Origin: Bernardetia sp. ABR2-2B
GTDB taxonomy: Bacteria; Bacteroidota; Bacteroidia; Cytophagales; Bernardetiaceae
Direction of reading: 5' to 3'
NCBI RefSeq assembly: GCF_037126435.1
Contig: NZ_CP147020.1
Coordinates: 4,415,001 to 4,479,000 of the forward strand
DNA: 64,000 bases
Shown: in pieces, positions 7,523 to 16,349 of the stretch
Layout of the letters: every line of letters starts with the position of its first letter
Numbering within the stretch: the first letter of the stretch is position 1
Translations under genes and position numbers: made by a program
Notes under the pieces: model-generated
Seen by the model: the letters and a program-made list of their open reading frames with translations, nothing else
Databases searched by the model: none
Told to the model about the DNA's origin: nothing

Positions 7523-9553
7523 CTATTCAGCCTTCACTTTCTCTTCTCTCAAATTCTGTAATTCTTGCCACTCATCACGCAGACGTGCAGCTTCCATAAA
7601 ATTGAGGTCTTTGGCTGCTTTTTCCATTTTCTTTTTGGTTTGGTCAATTACTTTTGTGAGGTCTTTTATATCCATTCCCTTTATTACTGGGTCAATTACG
7701 ACGGTCATTTTAGACTCTTCGTAAAATTCTTTTGGCAATGACTTGGCATCAGCTACCGAAGTTTGTTGCATAATAGCCTCTTTTGACTTAAATACTGTTG
7801 TTGGCGTAATTCCATTGGCTTCATTGTATTCTTGCTGAATTTTGCGACGACGGTTTGTCTCATCAATCGAAAGGCGCATCGAAGGCGTAATTTTATCAGC
7901 ATACATAACTACATGACCATTTGAGTTACGTGCAGCACGTCCAATAGTCTGAATCAGTGAACGTTCATTTCTCAAAAATCCTTCCTTATCTGCATCTAAA
8001 ATCGCCACTAAAGAAACCTCTGGTAAATCTAATCCTTCACGTAACATATTTACACCAATCAAAACATCAATTACACCCAAACGAAGCTCACGAATAATTT
8101 CTATTCTATCCAAAATCTTTACGTCGGAGTGAATGTAGCGCACTTTCATTTGTAGCTGCTCAAAATAACGGCTCAATTCTTCTGCCATTCGCTTCGTAAT
8201 TGTGGTAACCAAAGCACGTTCTCCATTAGCTATCGTTTTATCAATTTCATTCAGAAGGTCGTCTATTTGAGTGCGTGTCGGGCGCACTTCGATAAGTGGG
8301 TCAAGCAGTCCAGTAGGTCGGATAATTTGCTCTACAATAACACCCTCACTTTTTTGCAATTCGTAATCAGCAGGAGTAGCCGTAACAAAAACAGCTTGGT
8401 CAATCATCGATTCAAATTCATTGAACGTAAGGGGGCGATTATCAAGCGCAGCAGGAAGTCGGAAGCCGTGGTCGACAAGGGCAATTTTACGAGAACGGTC
8501 GCCTCCCCACATCGCACGAATTTGTGGAACAGTTACATGACTCTCATCAATTATCAATAAAAAATCTTTTGGAAAATAATCTAACAGGCAAAATGAACGT
8601 TCTCCAGCTTTTCGATTATCAAAATAACGTGAGTAATTCTCAATTCCAGAACAATAACCCAATTCTTTCATCATTTCCAAATCTGACTCGGTGCGTTCTT
8701 TTATACGTGCAGCTTCTTCAAAACGCCCTTCGTTTTCATAAAAACGGATTCGGTCTTCCATATCAAATTCTATCTCTTCCATTGCTCTTGTTATGGTGTC
8801 TTTGCTCGTTACAAAAAGACTTGCAGCAAACAAAAGCATGTACTCTTCATCATTGATTTTCTTTCCTGAAACTGGGTCTATGCGTTGGATTGCTTCTATT
8901 TCATCTCCCCAAAAGTAAATTCTATATGCAATATCAGCATAGGCAGGATAAATATCGACGGTATCTCCTTTTACTCTAAATGTCCCTCTAACAAACTCTT
9001 CCTCGCTTCTGCTATACATTATGGCTACTAAATCCAACAGAAAAGCATTGAGAGAAATCATATCTCCTGTACTTACCTTTAAACTATTTTCTGCAAACTC
9101 ATTTGGATTTCCCAAACCATAAATGCAAGAAACAGAAGCAATTACGATAACATCTTTTCGTCCAGAAAGTAAAGAAGCTGTCGTACTAAGTCTAAGTTTT
9201 TCAATGTCTTGATTGATAGCTAAATCTTTTTCGATATAGGTATCCGATGCCGAAATGTAGGCTTCTGGCTGATAATAATCGTAATATGAAATGAAATATT
9301 CGACGGCATTATCGGGAAAAAACTGTTTGAACTCTCCGTAGAGCTGTGCAGCTAACGTTTTGTTATGACTAATAATTAGTGTCGGACGATTTAGCTTTTC
9401 AATGACATTTGCCATTGTAAAAGTCTTTCCAGAACCTGTTACACCCAAAAGCACTTGAAAATCTTCACCTTCTTCAATGCCTTTTACTAAAGAAGCAATG
9501 GCTTTTGGTTGGTCGCCTGTGGGTTTGTAGGGAGAATCTACACGAAATTTCAT
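7523..9553 (-). CDS. uvrB: Excinuclease ABC subunit B
   Basis: 676 residues, normal length. Walker A is GVTGSGKTFTMANVIE near residue 40, the beta-hairpin region contains SYYDYYQPEAYI (about 90-105), the DESH box is LLIIDESHVTVPQIRAM, helicase motifs V and VI include NMLREGLDLPEVSLV and QTIGRAARN, and the C-terminal UVR motif is AAKDLNFMEAARLRDEW. UvrB is the damage-verifying helicase of nucleotide excision repair, working with UvrA and UvrC in the cytoplasm. It stands alone here, as is common. Confidence 0.98.
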   Translation of the reverse strand: MKFRVDSPYKPTGDQPKAIASLVKGIEEGEDFQVLLGVTGSGKTFTMANVIEKLNRPTLIISHNKTLAAQLYGEFKQFFPDNAVEYFISYYDYYQPEAYISASDTYIEKDLAINQDIEKLRLSTTASLLSGRKDVIVIASVSCIYGLGNPNEFAENSLKVSTGDMISLNAFLLDLVAIMYSRSEEEFVRGTFRVKGDTVDIYPAYADIAYRIYFWGDEIEAIQRIDPVSGKKINDEEYMLLFAASLFVTSKDTITRAMEEIEFDMEDRIRFYENEGRFEEAARIKERTESDLEMMKELGYCSGIENYSRYFDNRKAGERSFCLLDYFPKDFLLIIDESHVTVPQIRAMWGGDRSRKIALVDHGFRLPAALDNRPLTFNEFESMIDQAVFVTATPADYELQKSEGVIVEQIIRPTGLLDPLIEVRPTRTQIDDLLNEIDKTIANGERALVTTITKRMAEELSRYFEQLQMKVRYIHSDVKILDRIEIIRELRLGVIDVLIGVNMLREGLDLPEVSLVAILDADKEGFLRNERSLIQTIGRAARNSNGHVVMYADKITPSMRLSIDETNRRRKIQQEYNEANGITPTTVFKSKEAIMQQTSVADAKSLPKEFYEESKMTVVIDPVIKGMDIKDLTKVIDQTKKKMEKAAKDLNFMEAARLRDEWQELQNLREEKVKAE

Positions 9554-9721
9554 TGCAGTTACCAGTAAATAGTTATCAGTTACCAGTTAAATACTAGTAA
9601 TGAGTAAAATATAATTGAATCAATCTAAAGAAAGATAACTAACTAATAGGAAAATGTTTTTTGAGTTTTGAGAAATTATTTTGAAAGTTTGTGATTATAT
9701 AATTGGTCTCAAAAATATCAC

Positions 9722-9752
9722 TTTGAAAACTCTTTACTAATCTTTATATTTG
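9722..9752 (+). promoter_or_regulatory. Bacteroidetes-type promoter for the DUF262-HEPN unit
   Basis: TTTG (9722-9725), a 19-bp spacer and TATATTTG (9745-9752) match the Bacteroidetes -33/-7 consensus (TTTG ... TAnnTTTG). The start codon of the DUF262 gene lies 40 bp downstream. The rest of the 9554-9791 spacer holds degenerate repeats of a CAGTTACCAGT type just upstream of uvrB. Confidence 0.6.
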
Positions 9753-9791
9753 AAAACAAAAGTTTAACTAAAAAAAATAAAAATAAATATA

Positions 9792-10898
9792 ATGGTAGTA
9801 TCATCAGATAATCTCATAAAGGAAATAGAAAATAGGAAAAAAGAGTATAAAACTGATAGTTATGCTATGTCTATTGGAGAATTGACTAATTTATATAGAG
9901 ATGGAGAAATAATAATTAATCCTGAATTTCAACGATTTTTTAGGTGGGATATATTTCAAAAAACCAGTTTAATTGAATCTATATTATTAGGCATTCCTAT
10001 TCCCCCAATTTTTGTTTATCAAACAGAAGAGGGAAACTGGGAGTTAGTCGATGGTTTACAAAGAGTTTCTACTTTGTTAGAATTTATGGGAATATTAAAA
10101 AAAGGAGAAGAAGGCGAAACCTACATTCCCTCTACACTAATAGCTACTGAACAATTACAGAATCTAGAAGGCGTTACTTGGAAGTCTTTATCACAAGTGG
10201 TACGATTAGAGATAAAAAGAGCTAGAATTACCATTGAAATAATAAAAAAAGAATCTGATAAAGATGCAAAATTTGAAGTTTTTCAAAGGTTAAATTCAAA
10301 TGGCTCAAGTCTTTCTCCACAAGAAATCAGAAATAGTCTTTTAGTAATGTTAAATAAGGATTTATACAGGTGGTTAAAGGAACTATCTGAAAGTCCTAAT
10401 TTTCAATCTTGTATTTCTATTCCAGAAAGATTAGAACAAGAGCAATATGATATGGAATTGATTTTGCGTTATATGGTTCTACTTCACTTTGAAGCAACTT
10501 CTAAAGAATTAAATTCTATTAATGAATTTATAACGCAAAAAATAAAAATAATTGCAAAAAACCAATTAAAAGATTTTAATTTTCAAGAAGAAAAAGAACG
10601 TTTTGAAAAGACTTTTAGGATACTAAAAACTATAGGCAAAAATATATTCAGAAGATATGATACGGAAAATGATAAGTTCGTAGGAGGATTTTTAGAATCT
10701 GTATATGATCCCATTGCTGTAGGAGTAGCTTACAATATTAATGATTACAATACGAGTGAAGATAAAGAATTACTAAAAGAAAAGATAAAAAATATATGGG
10801 CTGAAGAAGTATTTCTAGATAATAGAAGACCTGGTATTCCTGCACGTTCTAGGCTTCCTAAACAAATTCCTTTTGCAAAAAAATATTTCAAAAAATAA
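9792..10898 (+). CDS. DUF262 (GmrS/ParB-like) protein
   Basis: 368 residues. The N-terminal DUF262 domain is clear: NPEFQRFFRWD (about 43-53), SILLGIPIPPIFVYQ, and DGLQRVSTL (about 86-94), the DGQQR motif with Leu in place of the first Gln, then FEVFQRLNSNGSSLSPQEIRN, typical of the second conserved block. DUF262 is a ParB-like fold; in the type IV restriction enzyme GmrSD it binds and hydrolyses nucleotide. There is no DUF1524 HNH partner here. Instead an HEPN gene follows after 12 bp. The C-terminus is helical. The likely role is the regulatory or sensor half of a defence or toxin pair (inference). Confidence 0.88.
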   Translation: MVVSSDNLIKEIENRKKEYKTDSYAMSIGELTNLYRDGEIIINPEFQRFFRWDIFQKTSLIESILLGIPIPPIFVYQTEEGNWELVDGLQRVSTLLEFMGILKKGEEGETYIPSTLIATEQLQNLEGVTWKSLSQVVRLEIKRARITIEIIKKESDKDAKFEVFQRLNSNGSSLSPQEIRNSLLVMLNKDLYRWLKELSESPNFQSCISIPERLEQEQYDMELILRYMVLLHFEATSKELNSINEFITQKIKIIAKNQLKDFNFQEEKERFEKTFRILKTIGKNIFRRYDTENDKFVGGFLESVYDPIAVGVAYNINDYNTSEDKELLKEKIKNIWAEEVFLDNRRPGIPARSRLPKQIPFAKKYFKK

Positions 10899-10910
10899 AA
10901 TAGTTGCAAA

Positions 10911-11597
10911 ATGGCAAAGGATAATAGAACCCTAGAAATGTTTAGTGATAATTTAGATGAGGAATTGAACTGGCGTAGGAAAGAACTAACTATATTGTAC
11001 GACAAACTTCCAAAACAGAAGAATTCAGAACAACCAGCTCTATTACGTGCAAATTATGTTATGCTATACGCACATTGGGAAGGTTTTACTAAAGCTATTT
11101 TTCAACATTATATTGATTATGTTAAACTGAGAAAGTTAACTTTGAAAGAATTAAAACCTTGTTTTATAGCAAGAATAATCCGTCCTAAGGGTGCAAACGA
11201 AAAAGGAGTTTATCAAGAAGTAAGTAAAATAGAGTTTTTAATAAACGGATTAGAAAACAGAGCCTATATTACAGATACAAATGTAAGCACAAAGTCCAAT
11301 TTGAGATTTGGTGTGTTCGTGGATATTTTGGCAGAAGTAGGTTTGACCATACAAAATATTGAACCCATAGAGCGTAGGGAGAGAAACTTTAGTACAAATG
11401 AAAGACGTATTAGTACAGAAATAGTTGAAAATGAAATAGATAAATTAGTAGATGTAAGAAATGAAGTGGCTCACGGCAAATATTTATTAGTGAGTTATGA
11501 AAGTTTTATTTATGTGCGAGAAATTACGATGACATTGATGGAAAACGTTAAAAATAAACTCTATCAAGCTGCTTTGCAGGAAAAATATAAAAAATAG
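10911..11597 (+). CDS. MAE_28990/MAE_18760-like HEPN protein, probable RNase
   Basis: 228 residues. The N-terminal part contains LLRANYVMLYAHWEGFTKAIF, the conserved start of the MAE_28990/MAE_18760 HEPN family. Near residue 183 the sequence VDVRNEVAHGKY carries the R-x4-H motif that forms the active site of HEPN RNases. It follows DUF262 by 12 bp on the same strand under one promoter. HEPN proteins are usually toxins or abortive-infection effectors that cut RNA. That this one is held in check or triggered by the DUF262 protein is inference. No separate antitoxin gene is seen. Confidence 0.8.
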   Translation: MAKDNRTLEMFSDNLDEELNWRRKELTILYDKLPKQKNSEQPALLRANYVMLYAHWEGFTKAIFQHYIDYVKLRKLTLKELKPCFIARIIRPKGANEKGVYQEVSKIEFLINGLENRAYITDTNVSTKSNLRFGVFVDILAEVGLTIQNIEPIERRERNFSTNERRISTEIVENEIDKLVDVRNEVAHGKYLLVSYESFIYVREITMTLMENVKNKLYQAALQEKYKK

Positions 11598-11654
11598 TGT
11601 TTACTAATCTATTTCCTGCTGATTCAAAATATTTCTTTTTATAATTCAAGAACA

Positions 11655-12113
11655 TTACAATTCATACGAAAAATGAATTACATCGGCAGCCTGTCCACCT
11701 GTTTTTTTATAGAAATCTTGGGCGTGTTTATCTTCCAGATCAGCCTGTACAAATAGTTCTTTATATCCTAAACCTTTAGAATATCCTTTTAGTTTTTCCA
11801 TTAGCTTAGTTCCTATTCCTTGTCGTTGAAATGTTGGTGTAACACCTAAATCATACAAATATATTTCAGAACTAGCATAATAAACCGAAGGCAAAATATA
11901 GGCTCTCAATCCACCAAGAACTTTAACTTCTCCTTCTTCGTTTTCTAAAGCAGCTACAAAGAAAATCATACTTTCATTTTCTAAAAGGCTTTGTAGATAC
12001 TTGTCGTTTGGTAAAACAAAATTTTCCATTTCAAATACTTCTTCAAAAATTTTGATAAGTTCTTTGAGTAAAGGTAAATCTTGATTTGTAAGTTTTTGAT
12101 AAGTAATATTCAT
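11655..12113 (-). CDS. GNAT acetyltransferase, AAC(3)-I-like
   Basis: 152 residues. The sequence VKVLGGLRAYILPSVYYASSEIYLYDLGVTPTFQRQGIGTKLME matches the layout of AAC(3)-I family enzymes: SEIYxYDL followed by the acetyl-CoA loop RQGIGT, then ELFVQADLEDKHAQDFYKKTG and a C-terminal VIHFSYEL. Named members acetylate aminoglycosides at the 3-amino group, but many homologues have unknown substrates, so resistance should not be assumed. It is a single gene, divergent from the M61 protease. Confidence 0.85.
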   Translation of the reverse strand: MNITYQKLTNQDLPLLKELIKIFEEVFEMENFVLPNDKYLQSLLENESMIFFVAALENEEGEVKVLGGLRAYILPSVYYASSEIYLYDLGVTPTFQRQGIGTKLMEKLKGYSKGLGYKELFVQADLEDKHAQDFYKKTGGQAADVIHFSYEL

Positions 12114-12117
12114 AAAA

Positions 12118-12148
12118 TTGTAAACTGATTTTCAAAAAGGTATCTTTG
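12118..12148 (+). promoter_or_regulatory. Bacteroidetes-type promoter for the M61 protease
   Basis: TTG (12118-12120), a 20-bp spacer and TATCTTTG (12141-12148) match the -33/-7 consensus. The start codon lies about 63 bp downstream. The site sits in the divergent spacer with the GNAT gene. Confidence 0.5.
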
Positions 12149-12211
12149 TCTTTATTTTTTATACAAAATACTTTTCACACTCTGAACAGTGTGCTACATT
12201 AACCCAAAAAC

Positions 12212-14179
12212 ATGTTATTTCATTCCCTCAAAAAATATAAAAAACAGTTTTTTTTAGCTGTTTTTTTACTTCTTAGTCTGAATATTTCGTGCATTCAAGC
12301 ACAGGACAAAACGGAAACTAAAAACGAAAATACTACAAAAGTAGCCTATCATTTTGATTTTTCTAATCGTGTTCATCATACAGCAAAAGTTACTGTTTCT
12401 ATTCCAACTGCTCCAAAAGGTGAGCCTTTAAAGTTACGAATGAGTAGAAGTTCGGCTGGTCGTTATGCGCTGCACGAGTTTGCCAAAAATGTTTATTCTG
12501 TAAATGCCTTTGATGTAAATGGAAATAAATTAGATGTCGTTCGTACTTCACCTTATTCTTGGAATGTGTTGAAACCAAGCGATAATATGAAAGTTGAATA
12601 TACACTTTTTGCAGATTATGCAGATGGGACTTACTCTGGAATAAATACAATTCAAGCTCATTTGAATGCTCCTGCTACGTATCTTTTGCTAGATAATTTC
12701 TATGATGAGAATTTTGAAGAAGATGCTTCTATCAGAAAAAACAAAGAAGATAAAGATGCCCAGACAATAAAAGTAACTTTTTCATTACCTCAAAATAATA
12801 GTTTTAAAGATAATAATGATGAGAAATGGACAGTTGCAACACAATTACCACAAATCAATGATTCTACTTTTTATGCACCAAACTATTATTATTTGTTAGA
12901 TTCTCCTGTTTTGATAGGAAATTTATTTTGGAGCGAATGGAAAGAAGACAATCAAAACTTTAGAGTTGCTCTCAATAAAACAGGCACACCAACAACTGAT
13001 AAAGAAGCAACTGAATATGTAGAAAAAATAAAGAAAATTGTAAAAGAAGAAATTGCGCTTTTCGGAGAAGCACCTGTTTTTGATTACGGAACTTATACTT
13101 TCCTTCTGAATTATCAGCCAACAGCACACGGCGATGGAATGGAACACCGAAATTCTACTATTATTACAGATGTTGATAAATTAGATAATAATCATTTATT
13201 TACAGTTGCTCACGAGTTTATTCACGCTTGGAATATTGAAAGACTTAGACCACAATCTTTAGAACCTTTTGATTTTTCTAGTACAAATATGTCGTCTGAA
13301 CTTTGGTTTGGAGAAGGTTTTACCTCTTATTATACTAATTTGGTTATGCTTCGTGCTGGTATTATTGATGAAACTAGGTATGCAGATTTGATGAATGGAA
13401 TGCTAAATTATGTTCTGACTTCTCCTGGTCATAACTTTCATTCTCCTGCTCAAATGAGCCAACAAGCAGCTTTTGCAGATGCAGCCACAGCAAACGACCC
13501 ACTTTCTCACTACAATACCTTCATTACTTATTATTATTATGGTGGTGTTATGGGTTTAGCTTTGGACATGGAAATGAGAAAACGTTTTGATAAAAGTCTT
13601 GATGATTATATGCAAGAATTATGGAAGCAGTTTGGTAAAACGGAAAAGCCATATACTATGAAAGACCTTGAAAGAACATTGGCAGAAGTAGTAAATGATA
13701 AAGAGTTTGCTCAAAATTTCTTTCAAAAACACATTGAAGGAAATGAATTACCAGACTATAATACTTTATTAAATACCGTGGCAATGCACTTTCAGCTTAC
13801 TCAAAAAGGTAAAGTTTGGTTTGGAAAGTTAGGACTTGATATTGACAAAAAGAAAACAGAAAAAAATGCTACTATTTCAAATTATATGCTTTATGATTCG
13901 CCATTTTATAATGCAGGATTAGAAAAAGGCGATGTTTTGGTAAGTATAGATGACAAACTAATTACTTCTGTGAATGATTATAGAGAAATTTTAGCAACCT
14001 TAGAAAAAGGAAAAGCTGTACGAGTTACGTATGAAAGATTCGGCAAAAAGAATAGCGTAGAAGTAATGCCTGTTCAGATTCCCTACCGTGCCTTGGTTTA
14101 TTTAGCAGAGAATGAACCAATTACGACAAAGGAACAAGTAGAAGAGCGTGAAGATTGGCTTTCTACGAAGCAGAAATAA
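12212..14179 (+). CDS. M61 family metallopeptidase with PDZ domain
   Basis: 655 residues. A signal peptide (about 1-30, ending SCIQAQD) directs export. The N-terminal beta domain contains APKGEPLKLRMSRSSAGRYALHEFAKNV; the catalytic site VAHEFIHAWNIERLRPQ holds the zinc HExxH (about 334-338), with the third ligand in SSELWFGEGFTSYY. A PDZ domain near 555-635 (PFYNAGLEKGDVLVSIDD) ends the protein. Family members are glycyl aminopeptidases, probably acting on periplasmic or surface peptides. Its last 29 bp, stop included, are repeated at 17682. A second M61 gene lies at 34767. Confidence 0.93.
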   Translation: MLFHSLKKYKKQFFLAVFLLLSLNISCIQAQDKTETKNENTTKVAYHFDFSNRVHHTAKVTVSIPTAPKGEPLKLRMSRSSAGRYALHEFAKNVYSVNAFDVNGNKLDVVRTSPYSWNVLKPSDNMKVEYTLFADYADGTYSGINTIQAHLNAPATYLLLDNFYDENFEEDASIRKNKEDKDAQTIKVTFSLPQNNSFKDNNDEKWTVATQLPQINDSTFYAPNYYYLLDSPVLIGNLFWSEWKEDNQNFRVALNKTGTPTTDKEATEYVEKIKKIVKEEIALFGEAPVFDYGTYTFLLNYQPTAHGDGMEHRNSTIITDVDKLDNNHLFTVAHEFIHAWNIERLRPQSLEPFDFSSTNMSSELWFGEGFTSYYTNLVMLRAGIIDETRYADLMNGMLNYVLTSPGHNFHSPAQMSQQAAFADAATANDPLSHYNTFITYYYYGGVMGLALDMEMRKRFDKSLDDYMQELWKQFGKTEKPYTMKDLERTLAEVVNDKEFAQNFFQKHIEGNELPDYNTLLNTVAMHFQLTQKGKVWFGKLGLDIDKKKTEKNATISNYMLYDSPFYNAGLEKGDVLVSIDDKLITSVNDYREILATLEKGKAVRVTYERFGKKNSVEVMPVQIPYRALVYLAENEPITTKEQVEEREDWLSTKQK

Positions 14180-14181
14180 AA
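14153..14181 (+). repeat. 29-bp direct repeat, left copy (3' end of the M61 gene)
   Basis: The stretch from GATTGGCTTTC to AGCAGAAATAAAA is perfectly repeated at 17682-17710. This copy includes the last codons and stop of the M61 gene. The two copies bracket the LytS/LytTR operon and the lipase-like gene. Confidence 0.85.
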
Positions 14182-14214
14182 ACTAAAAATATTTCAAGAT
14201 AGCTTATATTATTC

Positions 14215-14251
14215 TCCTACACATACAGATTGCTAGTTTGTTTGTGTAGGA
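14215..14251. terminator. Bidirectional terminator between the M61 gene and the LytTR operon
   Basis: TCCTACAC (14215-14222) pairs with GTGTAGGA (14244-14251) and is followed by a T-run on the plus strand. It sits between convergent genes. Confidence 0.6.
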
Positions 14252-14279
14252 TTTTTCTTTTAGAAACTCTCTAAAACCT

Positions 14280-14984
14280 CTAATTTCTTCTATTGATGAG
14301 TGAGTTGATTCTGCTTCGGTAGGTTTGTCCGATGGGTATTTTATGATTTTGTATGATAATTTGATTTCCTATAATTATTTCTATTTTTTCTACTGCTATA
14401 ACGAACGATTTATGAACACGTAAAAACTTTTCTTTTCTAAGTAATTCTTCCATCATAGAGATTTTTTCGTGTGTCAGAATCATTTTATCAGCCAAATAAA
14501 CTTTAGTATAATTTCCTAGAGCTTCTACAAACAAAATATCTTGCATCGAAAGCTGATGGTACATTTTATCTCCTTTCAGAAAAATATAGTTTCCTTGTAT
14601 TGCATCAGTATGATGAGTATCAGATGAAATCTGTTTTCTTTCTATATTAATTTTACTTATTGCTTTTAGAAAACGTGTAAGCGAAAAAGGTTTGAGTAAA
14701 TAATCAACAATATCCAATTCATATCCTTCTAAAGCGTATTCTTTATAGGCAGTTGTTACGATTATTTTTGGAGGGTGTGATAATGTTTTCAGCCATTCAA
14801 AACCTATAATTTTAGGCATATTAATATCTAAGAATACTAAATCTACATTTTGGTTAGAGATAATCACAGATGCTTCTATGGCATTATAAGCATTGCCCAC
14901 TTTTTTTAGATACGTTAGTTCTTTACAATAACTCTCTATGATTCGATGTGCTATCGGTTCGTCGTCTATAATTAAATATTTCAT
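14280..14984 (-). CDS. LytTR family response regulator
   Basis: 234 residues. Receiver domain at about 1-120: MKYLIIDDEPIAHRII with the acidic pair, the phospho-acceptor in LVFLDINMPKIIGFEWL (about D54), the conserved Thr in IIVTTAYKEYA and Lys in DYLLKPFSLTRF. The C-terminal LytTR DNA-binding domain (about 135-232) has FLKGDKMYHQLSMQDILFVEALGNYTKVYL and LRVHKSFVIAVEKIE. It is encoded 6 bp after its sensor kinase. Targets are not visible, though the divergent hydrolase at 16350 is a candidate. Confidence 0.95.
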   Translation of the reverse strand: MKYLIIDDEPIAHRIIESYCKELTYLKKVGNAYNAIEASVIISNQNVDLVFLDINMPKIIGFEWLKTLSHPPKIIVTTAYKEYALEGYELDIVDYLLKPFSLTRFLKAISKINIERKQISSDTHHTDAIQGNYIFLKGDKMYHQLSMQDILFVEALGNYTKVYLADKMILTHEKISMMEELLRKEKFLRVHKSFVIAVEKIEIIIGNQIIIQNHKIPIGQTYRSRINSLINRRN

Positions 14985-14990
14985 ACTATC

Positions 14991-16112
14991 TTAAATTACT
15001 TTGATGGATAATTGTAAGTCATAAATATCTGTTGATTTGGTAATTATTAATTCATGTTTTTTTGGATATGTCATGGAAAGTCGCTTTTTTAGATTTTCTA
15101 AGCCAATGCCTATATTTCCTTTTTCTATTGCAGAATAATTATTTCTGATTCGGAAAAATATTTCTGAATCTGTGGTAGTTACTTGAATATCAATAAATGC
15201 CTCTTCTAACAAACTTTCTACACCATGTTTAAAAGCATTTTCTAAGGGTATTACTAACAAAATTGGACTTATTTTGTGAGAATGAGTAATGTTCTTTTGG
15301 AAAGTAATATCCACTTTTTTCTGATAGCGTATTTTATGTAGCTCAATATAATCTTCCATATAGGCAATCTCATTTTTCAGCTCAACACTATCAGCTCTTC
15401 CATCATAAATTGTGTAACGCATCATATCTGAAAGCTTTAGTATCATTTCAGGAGTGCGTTCTGATTTTTCTATGGCAAGTCCATACAAATTGTTTAAAGT
15501 ATTGAAGAAAAAATGTGGATTAATCTGACTTTTCAAAAGCATTAATTCTGCATTTACTTTATCAGCCCTTAGTGTAGTTACCCACTTCCAACGCTCATAA
15601 ATCCATGTTAAAAGTGTTACAGAAATAGAAAGTATCAAAAAACTTGTAATCACAGGACGATAATTTTCAGCGTAGTTTGTTGTCGTTCTAAACACAAAAA
15701 AGTAGGTAATTATAGCTCCATAAATGAAAATAATAGCTACTTGATATTTTTCAAAAAATGTTGGAACTACTAAATAGCTAATTCCCATCCAAAATAAAAG
15801 AAGAAGAGGAGTAGTAATTGGATTATCTGGAGTACGCAAATAATACTCTGCTACTGCTCCCAAAAAGAGCAACCCAAGTACTCCCAAAACCTTATACAAT
15901 GGAAACCTAGAAACCAAAAGTGTAATGATTAGCCAGCAAATCAAAAAACTAAAAACATGTATAACAATATAGAGAGGTAAAACAATAGCCTCAAAGCGAA
16001 CAATAAAACCTCCAGAAATTGCCACTATCGCAAAAGTCAGTATAGTAAGTAAGCCTCCAATGATTATTTCTTTGTAGCTCACATTTATAAAATTATTTCT
16101 ATTGATTTTCAT
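14991..16112 (-). CDS. LytS/YehU-type sensor histidine kinase
   Basis: 373 residues with about six membrane segments in residues 15-180 (for example LLTILTFAIVAISGGFIVRF and VIHVFSFLICWLIITLLV). The His_kinase domain follows: LLKSQINPHFFFNTLNNLYG carries the phospho-accepting His, and VIPLENAFKHGVESLLEE the N box; GIGLENLKKRLSMTYP is the G region. It phosphorylates the LytTR regulator downstream (6-bp spacing, same operon). The signal is unknown; there is no extracytoplasmic sensor domain. Confidence 0.95.
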   Translation of the reverse strand: MKINRNNFINVSYKEIIIGGLLTILTFAIVAISGGFIVRFEAIVLPLYIVIHVFSFLICWLIITLLVSRFPLYKVLGVLGLLFLGAVAEYYLRTPDNPITTPLLLLFWMGISYLVVPTFFEKYQVAIIFIYGAIITYFFVFRTTTNYAENYRPVITSFLILSISVTLLTWIYERWKWVTTLRADKVNAELMLLKSQINPHFFFNTLNNLYGLAIEKSERTPEMILKLSDMMRYTIYDGRADSVELKNEIAYMEDYIELHKIRYQKKVDITFQKNITHSHKISPILLVIPLENAFKHGVESLLEEAFIDIQVTTTDSEIFFRIRNNYSAIEKGNIGIGLENLKKRLSMTYPKKHELIITKSTDIYDLQLSIKVI

Positions 16113-16175
16113 TGTTTCAGAGTAATTGATTTATAAGTGAAAATAATTATTCGTAAAAAGCTAACAAAATAAATG

Positions 16176-16278
16176 TGACCAATACCATTATTTTTGAATC
16201 ATACAATATGGTTTTCATATTAAACCTCATTTATAGCATTTTAAATAGAATTTGAGTTTGCTCCTTTTGTATTGGTCA
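16176..16278. promoter_or_regulatory. Separated inverted repeat in a divergent promoter region
   Basis: TGACCAATAC (16176-16185) and GTATTGGTCA (16269-16278) form a perfect 10-bp inverted repeat 83 bp apart, in the spacer between the divergent lytS-like gene and the hydrolase. It could be an operator for both, perhaps bound by the LytTR regulator, or the end of a small element. No TAnnTTTG box is evident. Tentative. Confidence 0.3.
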
Positions 16279-16349
16279 TATTAAATAGGAGTAGAGAGTA
16301 CAAGCAATTATGTTTGATAAAAATCATAAACTCATTTTAATTTAGTCAT

